From: Epiperipatus broadwayi | Lineage: Eukaryota; Onychophora; Udeonychophora; Euonychophora; Peripatidae | Reading direction: 5' to 3' | NCBI GenBank assembly: GCA_028023455.1 | Contig: JAQFVV010006221.1 | Coordinates: 3,193,098 to 3,257,097, forward strand | Length of the DNA stretch: 64,000 nucleotides | Program-made: the position numbers and the translations under genes | The notes under the pieces: model-generated | Databases searched by the model: none | The model's input: the letters and a program-made list of their open reading frames with translations, nothing else | Told to the model about the DNA's origin: nothing | In this document: positions 22,583 to 38,384 of the stretch, in pieces | Layout of the letters: the number at the start of each line of letters is the position of its first letter | Numbering within the stretch: position 1 is the stretch's first letter

Positions 22583-25500
22583 CTAAAAAAATATTAAATT
22601 ATATTAAAAAATAAAAAAAATATTTTATTATTTATAATGCTATATTTAAATATAAACATCTGTTTTGTTTTTAAATATTATTTACTATAAGTATCAAAAT
22701 TATATTGTTTGAATGATATCTGAATGTATACAGATATATATATAATATCTAATAGATAATTATATAAACAAATTTGCAAAACAATTTACATCTAATGCTA
22801 AAACATGGTTATATATTAAGTCTTAATGATTTGAAATAGTATTATTAATGTTAGTGTTAGTTTATATATGTGCATGTATGTGTATGTGTACATACATATA
22901 TATTAATATGAAGATTGTCACAGGTTACAAATATGAATGATACATTTATATAAATGTTTGTATATTCACAATCAAAATTATACATAGATGAACCTGCAAA
23001 ATATATCATTTAGATATATTGTGACAAGCACATTCATCAATATTATCTATCTATAGTCTATTGATAAATAAATTTAAAAAAATTAGAAATCATTTGTGTC
23101 TAATAAATAAATTCAAATTTAGGGTGAATTCAGAGTGAATGAATGATTTATTTAAATTAAAATAAAATATTTGCTTTGTTGTATCTAATAATAATAATAA
23201 TAGACTTCGTTAAGATTAACAGAAAGAAGATTCATGCTTTATGAGAGAATTAAAAGAATAAGTTATTACCAGGAAATGGAAAAAATCAATAAAAAAGGAA
23301 CACATATGTTCTTTTTCTTCAGAAAGATTTTATTTATTTTAGTTACTTTTCTTCAATATTCTGTGGATTTTGATGTAAGCTATAACGTACTTTGAGTAGA
23401 GACTGAAAAAGAGAGAGCATATGCTTTCCTCAGATAATGTCTGCAAGGACAAATGAAATGGACAACAAATATGCTGAACCATTTAAAGCCATTGAACCTG
23501 TGGATTTGATACAACTGTAGTGTTTAATAAAAAGGAAATAATTGGCCACCAGCTGAGTAATAATGTCCATGGAGTCCTATATCATTGTTTATCATTGCTA
23601 AAATGTTAAAAATAAAATGTGGAAGAAAGGGACTACAATAAGTTGAAATGTAGATGAACAAACCCTAATATAAACAAATAATTTCTAAAATCCATAGCTA
23701 AACTAATTTTTACTTTATCCTCAATATCTAAAAAAAAAATAATAATACATAGATAGATATCTATCAATTTTTAAAAAAATTTAAATTAATAATGTGGTTT
23801 ATATTATTCAATACAACTTAATTAACAGATTAAGTAAGTCTTCTTAAACTGACGATTGATATTGATAATTTTAGAAAACAAATCAAAATTAAAAACATAG
23901 TTAACATTTAAAGTTTCTTTTAAATATATGAAAATAATTTTTGTGATGAGTGCATTACTTGATCTGAAAAATATAAGATATTTAAAAAATAAATTTTTTT
24001 ATACGGTTTGAAAGATCGTATATATTAACCCTCTTGTGAACATGCATGTTTAGCAATCTTCAGAATGTAGATCGTATTTTAGCAATTGAGTCCATCATGA
24101 ACAGATTATTATAGTATAATGGCTTATTTTAAGTTTCAATTGTTGAATTTAATTTTGTGTTATTATTTTAATAAACTTATATTGTTTTATTATTAATCTA
24201 TGCATCATTTAATTTATCTATTCTACAAATTACCTTTTTCAAAAGTATTGATTCACATATTCAAAACTACATATTCACTAGATAATAAATCATTTACTAA
24301 TTGAATTTTTGATTTACCAAATAAAAATACTAGTCAATGGATAGGCTCATTGGTACCTTATAAATTCATGAGTCTATTATGATATAGGTTTTGATTATAA
24401 AATTATTTATGGTGCATGAAAACAAATAATTCTAATCAGTACCGAGTGTATCCATTGCAATATATATATATATACACACTAAGTGGCTCTATCTTCTACA
24501 TCTTAGGTGCTGACTAAATGCCATCATTCTTTTTCTCCAAAGACAAAATAAATAAATAAATAAAATGCTGATTATGATTTTATTCTTTTTTTTATTTAAT
24601 ATATATTTAACACATACTACATTTTATTCTTTTATTAATTGAGTTAGAGTAAATTTATTGTTAAATAAATAATTGTTAATAGATTTTGTTTACTACAGAT
24701 GCTTTGTTTCTGTTTTACTCACACTTAACTCTGAAATCATATATATTAGAATCTTATAAAAAAGTTGACAAAAATATTTATTATAAAGTATTGTTTATCT
24801 ATAAGGAGAAATTCAAGAAAGTCTGTAATTGTTTAATAAAATGCAACTTTTTTCTTTAACATATGTTTAATTAAGCCAAAGCTAATTTACTGTTAAATAA
24901 ATAATTATTAATACTTTTTCAGAATCCTGTATTTTTTACTATAGATTTTTTTTTGCCAGATTTTTAACAACAGTTTTTTTTAAAAGAGTGGCCATCTTAG
25001 TTACTTATTTACAAATAAATTAAATTAATACTAAACAAAACATAGTCATTTATTTTTAGTCCATTAATTTTAATATATAAAACAAGTCACATGCACCATC
25101 TTCTTTATAAATCTTGATTTATTATATGAATTATTATAAATTACAATAGTACTCCATTTTGACTATTAAATGATAAAAATTCTGCAGTTTATGAACATAT
25201 GTATCAACTTAAACATAAAGATTTTAAAATAGAATCATTGTAATGTATTAGATTATATTATGAAAGAATTATAAAAGAGGGCATTTATATAAATAAAATG
25301 AAACCTTTAAAGAATAGGTTGTTAATTGAAAAAAGAAAATAATAGGTTGATTTAATTAATATGGAATTTATAATTAAATAATTGTAAAGGGGATTATTTT
25401 AAGAAAGATATTTAAGAAACAAATATAATAGAAATTTAATATTGTTTGTGAAAAGAGAGATATCAGGTAAGAGTAATTTATATTTGTTATATGTATTGGA

Positions 25501-26738
25501 TTATTGTGGAATATTTGTATTTATATTTATTATTTTATTTATGTATTTTTAGTTGTTCCTTGAGAAAGACTATAAAAGAATATAGTCGAAACATTGGAAT
25601 ATTATTGTGAGATATAATAGTTCATATAATAATTCAAGATTTAAAAAGAAGATGCATGTGACTTGTTGGTAATTTAGTATTATTCCTGCTATGATATATT
25701 AGTCTGGTGACATTTTCATCTGGTAATATTTATTCAATGTTTCCATTTATGACAACCAAGAATCCTGACATGACTAATTCATGTCAAATAAACTGACCCT
25801 CTCCTTTCTATTTTAGAAGATATTAAATGGTTCATTCCACTAAAGTGATTTTTTACCCCCATAATATAATACATCTCACATATCATTTGTAAGTAGTATG
25901 ATTTTATATTTAAAAATATATTTACTTTATATATTTGTTTTGTTTTTTCTAAAACTTTGCATTTTTTTTTTTTAAATATTTAAAATATAATGTTAAACTT
26001 GCAACAAATGTATACCATTATTTTTAAGTAATTTTTTTAAATTTAAAAATACAGCTATAAAAGTAGTTATACTTGTGGTTTTTTTTAAAAAGATAATTAA
26101 AATATAAGGTTAAATTTACAGTGGCCATTTTTAGATAAAAGTACAATTTTATCTTACAGTCTGCATTTTTTTTTTTTTTTAGGTTAAAAAAATAATGGAA
26201 ATCTAAAACTTATAACTCACCATTTAAAAAATGTTTTAGAGTTCTTTTCCATATTTCTCCCTTTTCTACAATAAATATATATCTCTATCATGTCATACTA
26301 AAAAGGCACAACTCACAAGCACCTGTTTTATTTATTATCATACTTTTTTTTTCCTTTTCCCATAAAATTATTTTTTTTAGATTTGAACTTTCATATTACA
26401 CATGTTATGATACGACGTTTTACTCCCGTTGACATATTATTCTAAGTATGTTATATGTTTAAAATAATGCCTCCATGGGATCTGCAGACAAATTTTATCA
26501 ATTAAGTTTGCCCACACATTCCTTGCAGATGTCCTTTTAAATACATCACAAACTTAGAGTAATACATCATAGCAGGAACAAAATACCAACTTATTTCATA
26601 TATTGCTTATTTACAATTTACATTTGGAAATTTTAATGAAGTATATCATTTGATACCACTTTCATTTCAATTTATCATTTTACATATATATAGAATAGAT
26701 AAAATTAAATACAACATAAATGTGTACAATTAATTTAG

Positions 26739-26783
<45 letters not shown>

Positions 26784-29700
26784 ATAATATATATAGTTCT
26801 AGCAAATACACAAGTGTAGAAAGTATACTCGGTTTAATTAATTTCATTCAATATATTTAAATTCTGTTGATATTTTATATTATTAATAATATTACTAATC
26901 ATTCTAATTAATCTATTACTAAATTTTATTTATTAATGTTTTTTCTTTGTACCAAAATAAATCATAGAAGTTAGATATGGGTTAGGGTGTATATGTACAG
27001 GTGTAAGAATATGTAATTGATTGTTTCTGCTATTTTTGTTTTATTATCTTTAATCTTAGTTTTTTTTAAAAATCGAAAAAAATATTTTCAATTAGTTATT
27101 CTTAAAAGTTAAAAATAAATTAGAATTAAAATTTATTGATAAGTTAAATAAAAGAAATTAGCTAGTCCAGTCTTTTGCTTTAGATAAAGCAGTAAAAGAT
27201 TATAAACTCCAAAGAGACCAAGTGTTATATCTATAATGAAAAGATAAACAAAATATTCTATATATAAAATACTTAATACATAGAAAAGATCAGTATTTAT
27301 GAGTTAGTTAGTAAGAGAGGCTATATATAGATTTTGTTGCATTCCAAGTGTTACCTGAAAAGTACTATAATCACTTTATCAAAATAGAACTATATTTAAT
27401 AATCATTTAATATTCTGCAATGTAACTAATATCTAGAGGATCAAGTCTAAGCTTCCCTACATTAAAAACCATTAAAAAAAATTTTAAATCACATTATTTT
27501 CAAATTATAATACAATAAAAGCAAAATCAACTTCAATTTTTACTCAGATTGTATTTCTACTGCTAATCATGAATAATATTTGGAAAAACCAAATGCATTG
27601 AGAAATTATTTATATTTTTTGTCTTTTCATGAAATTTTTCATAATAAAATTAAGCTTTATATTTTTAAATATTTATGTTCATTTTTAAGAAAAAACTTTC
27701 TCATAATTTTTTCTCTCCAAATTATAAAGGGGAAATATTAATAGATGAAATTAGTTTATATCATTATATTAAACATTTACTAATGATTTTATTAGTTTAT
27801 ACGTTCAATCTATAAATTAATATATATATATGTGCTCTGCGCACAGATAATGAAGCTATTAAACGTAAATAAAATTATCAAAAGTTACCGCCAAGCGCTT
27901 GGTGGTAACTTTTGATAATTTTACTTACGTTTAATAGCTTCATTATCTGTGCCCAGAGCACATATATATATATTAATTGATTTCAAACGCTAATGAAGTA
28001 AAGCCGTAACTATTTCAATCTATAAAGTAAAACTTTTATGCTTATTTTAAAAATTTTCTTTTATTAATTATTATAGTGTCAATTATTCTATGTGGTTCAC
28101 TGTATGTATTGAATATGGATACTATAACTGATACCAATAATCAGATTGGAACATGACACAGGTTTTCAAGTATTTGAAATAGTTTAAAAATTGCCTTTTT
28201 CAGTAGCTATTTAGGCTTTTTTTTTTATATAAAAATAAATAAATTTATAAACCAGATTATTTTGACAATATGCACTATTATATATGCATTATGTAAATGA
28301 AAGTTTTTTTAATACTATAATTTTGTAGTTTTTTTAGGATTATTGTGGTTTAATTAAATATCTGTTCAATAAAATTCAAGTTGAAATTAAAATTCTTACT
28401 AGAAATAAAATCATAATAAGAGAAGTGCATATAGTAAAGTAAAATTCAGTTACATTAAAGAAGTTGGAGTTTTAGATCTGATGAAGACTGTATGGTACAG
28501 TTGAAAGTGCAATTAATAATAAGTTTTTTTTGCTGAAAAGTGAAAAATGTAAGATTTTTGAAATTCAATATTATTATATATTATAAAAAAGAAACATTTA
28601 ATTTATATTGTACAATAAAATTAACATCTTGAAATGTGAATTCAGCATCACAGAAAAATATGGCTTTAATTTAATGTAAGAAACAATACTGTGTATAATT
28701 TAAGGCTTTTAAAGCTTTTTCAATTTAATCTTTTGATTTACTACATGTTAATCTAACAAATTATTAGAAACTATGTAATATTCGATGTTATTTACTAAGT
28801 GCATGTATCATATGTAATTAAAGAGAAAGAATTTCCACTTTTAATATATATGCTACACTGATAATATAATAGCTCAACAAAACAAAAAATGGGGTTTTTA
28901 TGTAACTTTTATTAGTATTACTAACGACACCGAATGTTTAGTAAACTGATTTATGATATTATAGTTTTCAGTATAGAAGGTTTTTGATTGTGATATTTAA
29001 CAGAATGAAAAGAAATGAATAACTTAATTTTTTACTTGACCAGAACAATTTCATTAAATATAATTTTAAATATGAACATGTTTAAAGATTTTTTTAAGGA
29101 AATTATCTGGAAAAACTATAGAAGAAAAAAAACCTATTTGACCAAGAACAAGATGATAGATTTAGAAGATATATTACAGAATCAATTGAAATCCTTTAAA
29201 AATATTTATAAGAGTTTAGAGATATTTTAAATATAAAGACAATATTATTTATTTAGACTATTAAGAATATTTGGTTTATACATATATTTTGAACAATATG
29301 TTCTTCACAATGTATATGATTTAAATATTCATTCTTCCTAGTCAAAATGTTTGGGACAACTGTCTATATAAATAAGGTACAAGAAAAGACAGCTGCTTTT
29401 TTTTTAGTAAAAAAATATTAAGTTATGCTGGCTGGAAAGTATTTTAATTATACATTGTATAATTGCACGAGTCTTAATCTTGATTATTAACTTAGTTAAA
29501 GCAATGGAAGAATTCTTATTACATACTTTCATCTGTTTAGATCAGTGTTGACAATGTTTAAATAGAAATTACCATATTAAAAATATGACACTTAGGTAAT
29601 CCAAAGTCACATTTAGAGGCATAGAGACTCAGTCACCTAAAATGATTTAATCCAAATGATACTGGATCATTATTGATAGCAATGTAACTTAATTTTTATC

Positions 29701-32700
29701 TTTTTAATATAATTTAATTTTAACAACTCAGAGTTATCATGAAATTTAATAAAATTATTAAAGCATTGTGATTTTTTAATTATGGGTAATTTAATTACAA
29801 TATTTCTCTTTATTACGTTTTTTTCATTATAATAATTCAAATCATTTAAGCAAATAAATAAGTAAACTCAATATGAAGTATGCTAAAAGTTTCACAGAAA
29901 TATGTAAAATTATTTTGTTTTCAGAATATATACATATAAATCTTACCTGCTGATGATTTTGCTGTACATATTTAAGAAATGAAGGAATATCTGGTCGACC
30001 AAAATGATTAATAGCTTTTAAGCCAGTAAACATACTTCGTTTAGAAATTCGTTGAAAATGATTTTCACATATATACTAAAAAATAAAATATTTTTTTAAA
30101 AATCATTTATTATAACTGTATATATAAATATAATTAATCTATTCAATCAGTACACTGAATGTTTACCAATGATGGAATGTTCAAAGCCCTTTTTGGATTT
30201 GAACTTAGAATTTTCAATCTATATTCATCATCCATTCCATCTCAACAACCGATACACATGACCACATACATGTGAAAAAGATCAATGATCCCCAATATAC
30301 ATATTTCATGTAGAATTAGCATTCATCAATTGAGCCAGAGGATAATCTCCCACACATATCTACAATCAGTGCTTAACTTATATTAAGATAGCAATTCCTT
30401 AAACTTTAATGGACAGGCTTCGGTCTTCTCAGCCTTCCAACAGTTCAACCACCCATTTCATTGAAAAACCAATGATGGAATGTTCAAAGCCCTTTTTGGA
30501 TTTGATATTGTAGTCATTCCCATGTAAACATTATATCAATCTAACCCCTCATATTATCAGACTACTATGTATCCATTTATATTAATAGGAGAAGGATGGG
30601 CTGAACTTATAATATGATGTTACCTATTTCAAAGTCAATATGTAATTAACCTATTCATTCAATAGATTGAATGTTTACTATAGTAAATAGAAGGATTTGA
30701 ACTTAGGATTTCCAGACTACATGACCACACATACATGTGTGAAAAAGATAAATAATCCCAACTTTCCATGTAATAAATAACATGTAAAGTCTCATTTTAT
30801 TGTTCAGATTTATTTTAAAATAAAATATTTAAGTGCAAATAAAAGCCTCACCTTTGTTTTCTGAATAATTTGATTGTTATTATTGCTAGACTTTATACAC
30901 ACATATTTATACACTAAAGAATAGTTAAGGTATATATTTAAAATATTAAGTATTTTGACATTTTTATGTAAATATATTTTATGATGAAATTAAAAGTGAT
31001 CAATTTTAAAAATTATTGCTTTAAGTAATATGTTTATTGAGTAACTTATGATTGTTTTTGTATTAATTTAATTCTAAGACATTTTATTTCAAATTTCTTA
31101 GATTGAATATTAAAGATTAACCATATTATTAATTCTATGTAACATTTAAATAAAAAAATATATAATTAATTATTTATTTCATTATGCAGTTTTTAGTACA
31201 ATATGAGTTTTATGTTTGTATGATACCCATAGAATTATTGTGATTTTTGATGCTTTGATATCTATCTACATATAATTAAGTTTAGAAAATTTAGCATACT
31301 AAAGAGAGACAATTAAACATGATACTTATATAATAATGAAACACCCTGTGTGATTTAGTGCAGAAATAGAGTGAGGGATTAAAGAGTTAAAGGTTTCAAA
31401 GTAAAATTTTAAATTATCTGATGCTTGGATGTCACATAACATACAGAATAATTTATTAGTTGATTTTTTTCATAATTAACTATAAAACTAAATTGTTTTT
31501 GGCAAAAAAGATACTAACTTTGTGTATCTCATGTGTGGTCAATCAATGTTTTATATAATTATAGTTTAAAAAAAATTCTGGTTGAATATCAATGGAGATG
31601 ATGCACACATAAAAAACTTCATGTAATGTAGTTTTTGCATTATAAAATGTAGGTATTTCAACTGGATAATACTTTTTGTTATAAGCATGTTCAGAATATT
31701 TACAATTATGAAGCTTAATACATTGTACAGGCTTGTAATATATGTGGGATTTGAACTCAGACTTTCACATGACCCACTACTCTCAGTGCCATCTCATATT
31801 GCTCACCCACCTGATCACACACATGTTGAAAAGCTAAATAATCACCAATATACATATCTCATGCTAAACCAGCAATCATCAGTTGGTCTAGATTACTATC
31901 CTCACACATATATATAATCAGTTCTCAGCTTTATATTAAGATAGCCAATCTTCATACTTTAATGGACAGTCTTCAAACTATTCCAACTCACAACTCTTCA
32001 GCCTTCCATTTCATTGAAAATCTGATGGGGAATGTTCAAAACCCTTGTTAGTGCCAAGGTTGTCATCCTACTCATGTTGACATTATGAAGTTTGTAAAAT
32101 TTGAATTAGTTTCATTTTTAAATCAGTTATGATTTATCTTAATAAATAATTATAGTTGCATTTTCTGCTTAGGAATTAAATAAGAAATTTGTTGTTCGGG
32201 TTTTTTTTTGCAGATCTAAAAAAACTTGATACTTATTTATTTATTTTCATTAAATTTAGATTCAATAAAAATATTTAATTGTTGATATGTGATTATAAAT
32301 ATGTGAGAAGATTTTTTGCTTTGTGTACATATTAGTCACTTTCTTAATATGTTATTATTTACTTGAAAATTGTTGATAAAAAGTGAAATAAATACATTTT
32401 GAAATTTTTTTTGTGAAAGTTTTATCTGTTTTTCTACTTGGCTAAATACAGATAGCAAATTGTAGTTGATTAGTAGTGTTAATTGGGTAATATTTGTTAA
32501 ACAATCACTTGATATAGAGTTGATCAGTAAAAATGATAAATTTGTTTTGAATACTTTATTTATATTAATTATTGTTTTTACACGGGGATTATTAGAAGTG
32601 CATCAAATGTCTTAAGATTTTGTGTTCATTATCAATTTAGTCCTAATTAATAATTCAAATTTATTGAACAGCATTGACTTAATAAAATATTAAAAATTTG

Positions 32701-35700
32701 ATTAAAAGACTTAAAAAATATTCATTACAATAGCAATTTGATATAATAATAAATTAGATATGTAAAGTTCCACATCCGTGAAATAACTTTACTGCCAAAA
32801 TGTTTTAACAAAGAAAAACAACATTCTTCAAAACTAAACCAAATACATTTAAATTTAATGCTTATTAGTTAATAATGTTTTAAATATTCTTTAATAAAAT
32901 TTTTGCTTATTTAATAAGTAATAATTTTTATCTCTTACAGTTGATATTTGCAATTAGTATTGAAGTCTTTTTAAAACCATACACACATACGTTTATGTAT
33001 GTACACAAATAATGTGTAAAGACTCAATAATTAAATCTTCTAGATAAGTGGTAATTAGTCTATGACACCAAAAGTTTCTAAAACTTTTAAACACATAACA
33101 GCTGATAAATAAAACTTTAAATTATATATTTTTAAATATCTTATTAGTAAATAACAAATATATTTTGTTAAAAAACTTCATTTTCAGTTAATTTTCCCAA
33201 CAAAAAAAATATTTACGAATTTAAATTCCAACTTATCAATATGATGATTAATTTTATATTTGTAATAATTTATATTTATTATACATTTAGAGGCATGCAT
33301 TTTCTTTGATATAAAAACATTTTTCCAGAAAAATATTCTGTATTATGTACTATTCTTGGAATTCTTCTCAACAATATACATAAAAAGTATGTGTCTCTAC
33401 CATATATGGATATTAAATGTCAATGATGGCATTTTAAAGTAATATTTACTAAATTATCAGATATTTATCATTTAAAAGTAAAATATGAATGATATAGAAT
33501 AAATATATTTATATAAAAAACAATGTTATATAAAAAGTGATCGGTGGAAAATAATTAAATGATCACATATAACTTAATGTAGTTTCTAATTAAAAAAAGC
33601 ACAAACATAAGATATTATATAAATAACTATGGGTATCTAAAAATGTACATGATCCAATGTGTCTTTGCTAGCATCTTTTGAGTTGTGGAAATTTTGAATT
33701 GTTTAAGTATATATTTTTTTAATGTTGAGAATGATATTAAAAACCAAAAATAAATAAAGATATACTTTGTTCCTACAATGAAAAATGCTATGAGCAAGTA
33801 AAATCATAAATCATAAAATTACCGATGTTTTAATTCCAGCAGTTTTAAATTCCATTATTTTATGCAAATTTTGTTTTAGTAAAAATTATGAAAGACAACA
33901 CATATGCCTCAAGCTAGATGTAAAACTAAAAAAAGTATAAATTGAATTATATATATTATAAAATATAACAATTATATAAATTTGAAATCAATTTTTTGCT
34001 ATTATATATATATGTTTTTCAACTTATATAGTAAAAAGCAGGGACCAGAGTAATGATTTTTTTTTTAAATATCAAAGAAAAATTTAAGATGTGATGATCA
34101 TTCTCATACTAGCAGGCATTTCTCTCTGACTCAGCTCTTAAGAAAATTTATTTAATAATCTCAGCTTATTTTAATTTTTAGACAATTCAGAAATGATTTA
34201 AATAATGCCATCTTATTTACCAATTGCCTGATTATTACAAAAAAGAAATGTTACTTTTAACTTTGCACATGATCTCAACTATTTTTGATCAAATATTCTT
34301 CATTTTATGCTCATTTTACAGTAAATTCTTACCTTAATCTATATTTAAAATTTAAATTCCAAAAAAAAATCTTCATTTGGCAGTGCTTTTGCAAAAAAAA
34401 AAAAAACGAATTTTTCTTGCCATATATGGAATAGCTGATTGTCCATCCTCTTTTACTTTATATGGTGCTTCAAAGCATTGACTCTCAATTTTGGCCATTG
34501 TTGACCAAGAGTTTCTGTCAAAGTCAGAAATCACATGCAAAATGTTTTATGCTTTCGTAATAAATTTTGAACATAAATAAATATATTTTCCATAATCTTT
34601 TACATTCATAACTAATTTTTTACAATACTGTACCTAAATATAAACTTTGATTTGAAAATTTTTAAATTTTAGAAGAAAAATAATCAAGACAAATGAATAA
34701 TGCTTGACCGCTATTTGCATATCAATGACAATCGGTGACAACTAGCTAAACACAAGCTATTTTTCATAAACATTTATATACTTATAATTATTTTTCTCAC
34801 TACATTGACTAATAATGGGGTCAGATTTAGACTTAAAATATTTAATTTTAGATGAAGAAAAAACAACAGAAGTGAATAATCAGCATTCTTAACTTCTAAG
34901 ACATAAGAAATTAATGATGATTGCAAGTTACAATTGGTTGAAATATAATTCTTTTGTTTTATTGCAAGCCATTTTTATTATGTTTTTCTTATATTTTTCA
35001 TCAGTTATTAATTTTATTTAAAAAAATTTTTTACACTTAAACAATTTGAATGCAAAATAATTCAATTTTTAGAAGTTAAATCAAAACAATTTTGATTATT
35101 GTACATTAATATTTTTATGAATAGAAACATACTAGAATCGTAATTGACGAATAAAATTACTCAAATTTTTAATCAATTTTGTTAATAAGAAAATTTGTCA
35201 ATTAAAAGGTTTAAACAACCAAAAGGATTGTTATTTTACTTTCATCCTGTCATACCCTATTTCTTTAATCATAAGCTTAGTTATTAAACATATAATCACA
35301 CACATATATGTATATGACAAATGCATTCAAGGTACAATACAAAATGATTACTCAAATTCTGAAGACTAGCAAGATAAAGCAATAATATAAAAATCTTATA
35401 AAACCATATGATTAAACACACACCTAATTATTTGGCTGATTTGGTAATCACTTGCTAACATATGTATGGAGGTTGTTATTTTTCAAACGGCAATACTAAA
35501 CTTATAATTAAATTCATGTCTTGGATTTTCAAATACACTTAAAAGCTATTAATCATCGTAATTACTACTCTTTTGGTGAAAAATTATATTATAACAGTTA
35601 TAAATATTTTCAAACTAATATTTTATAACAAAAAAAAAAACAACTAAATCACACAGCAATTTAGATTTTACACAACATAAAATTCAATAATTTTTATTAT

Positions 35701-38303
35701 TAAAAAAATATAAATATTTACATATATATATACATTACCATATATATTATTAACTAGAATGAACAAAACTTTCCAATGTATTCATTACTAAAATACATTA
35801 TTTAATAAATAAAAATAATATATATAATTTAAAAATGCATAGTTTAATGCATATAGAATTTAAACCGAAGTAACTAAGACCTCCAGGAGTGGTGAATAAA
35901 ATAGCATTCATATGCCAATGATGAAATCATAATATTCTTTGCACTTATTGACATGTGATAGCTTATTTATAACTTTCAGAAGTTTTGATTACTTCCATTT
36001 AAATTTTATATATATATATATATTTTACAGTTCAAAATATTCTGTAGGCATTTATTTTCATACTAAAATATTTTTTATCAATTCACTTTTCAATCATTTT
36101 ATTCATTATAGTATTTCTTATTTGGTTTACAGTTACAAAACTAATATTTTCATGTAGTAGTTCTTTATTGCTTACACATTATGGACAATCATTTTTAATC
36201 CCTTTTTCATTTTCATATTCTCCCCTCCATCCGTTTTTTAATCTTACAGATCAAAATTCACTTATTATGATATAGAAAAAATGATAAATATTTTCTAACT
36301 CACACACATGACTTTTGATTAGGCTATTCTATGTGAATATTTCTCCAAAAATCACATTTCAAATATAGACTCTCAACTGTTTTAATTTTTTGAGAAATAT
36401 GATGACAATTACTGTTTTCCAACTGTAGAGTGATGTTTCCACGATCAGATAAATTGGCAGTTGCTTCACAACTATTGGTGACTGATCCATTAGCACTGCA
36501 ATACTGCAGTACCCCAAGAAAAAATATGAAAATTAATTATTAAATTTGCCCTTGAAAATATCTATAATTTAAAAATCATCCAATATTTTGAATAATTATT
36601 ATGTAAATACAATTAATTAAATAATTTTTTTTAAAAAAAAAAAATTTAACAGATGCTTGAGTCTTTTCAAAGATGCTGCTAATCATAGCAATGTTAGAAA
36701 TGTCACATTTAGTGAAATCAGCAAGTTCTGCCAAGATTGATTTGTTTTTATCATTGCACATAACTAACACCATTGAAGCTTCTTGCTGCAGCAGCATCAG
36801 TAGTAGTTATCTGAGAATGATATGTTTATTTATTCTGGTTTCTCTTAAGAGGGAATAAATTTTTATTGTTTTAGTTAGGATGAACGATAAAATATTGTTG
36901 TTTTTCTTATAATTTTATAAATTAACATATAAATATTTATTACAAAAAACATAACAAAATAATAAAAGAAATATTATTTTAACTATTTATTATGAAGAGT
37001 GTTAGTGATGAATATATAAAAAATTATATTTTCCCAATTGACATTATATGAAACATTTGAACTAAAATGTAAAGGTCAATCTACTTAAGATATTATTTGT
37101 CAACTAGCAGTTAACTAAAAACAAAAAATACATTACATCTTTTAACAATGATTGGTATGAAAAAATAAAATGGTTGTGACATTAGAAATGCTATGTTTTA
37201 TTTTCCTTGCTTACATTTTGGTTGTGATACTGTAATAAAACATCCCTGCTTAAAAGTTGTATAGGTTACCACTGTTCACAACCTTTCTTTATTCTTGTTA
37301 TACAGAAGAATCTGTACAAATAATGACTAATAATTACTAAGTATATTAAATTTGTTTTAAATACCAGTTATAATTCCTATTTCTACCTATGTTATAACTG
37401 TTCACCTAGATCTATAAATCAATAACTTGTTTTTCAAACTGCTAATATTTTTCATTATGACAAATGTCACAAAGTATTTTTTGATACTCATTTGAATTTA
37501 ATTGTAACATGTCTTAATTAAAATTTTAGAAGATTCAGTTACATTTACTTTCAAATTTGTTGAACTTAATTTTATGACATTACTTTACTTTTTTTTAAAT
37601 AACATATATTTTGAATAATCTTGCAATATTGTGCTGCAACAAATTAATTCACGATTTGTTGTTTTCAAATTTTATTTTACACAATTTAAACTATTTTTGT
37701 GATTACTGTACTATCAACAATCAAGCTATATATTACATAAGAATGCTATGTTTACATATAAAAAAATGACACAATTTCCTATTATAATTTGTCTAATGAC
37801 TTACTCTGCAGATGCATACACAATTATGCAGTAAAAATCTTTTAATTATTTCTCTTTTGGTTTAACTCAAAGGATCAAAAGAGTCTGAATTATAAGTACA
37901 ATTATAAAAACAGACTCATGAGATCATTTATAACTAGATGTCTATCCTTAAAATAAATTAATAAGAGAACTATGCCCTATTTTATTTATTATTTTCTTTT
38001 ACAATATTTTAATCAGTTTACCTTTATAAGTATGAATACACTGATAATGGATTTTACAACAGACTTCTCTTCTTTTTAAGATGTTAATTTTATTTTCTAT
38101 TAACTATTTTTGTAACTTTAATTCATATATTATTTTAGCTAATGAATCATTTTAATACTGTTTTCAAATAATTATTTAAATAGATTATATTTTATTTTTT
38201 AGCATTTGTTGTCTTTGTTTGTCACATGTTAATTATTTTATTTTATTAATCATTTTTCCTATTTTATGCTCTATTTCTTGATAACCTATAGGATACTACT
38301 GTC

Positions 38304-38342
<39 letters not shown>

Positions 38343-38344
38343 CA

Positions 38345-38384
<40 letters not shown>

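Noticed and set aside
22238-22597. 119-codon plus-strand frame
   Set aside because: Antisense of the last Duox exon; the minus strand has the family motifs and splice border.
36673-36858. 61-codon plus-strand frame
   Set aside because: Opposite strand of a better candidate block with acceptor-like borders; no family similarity.
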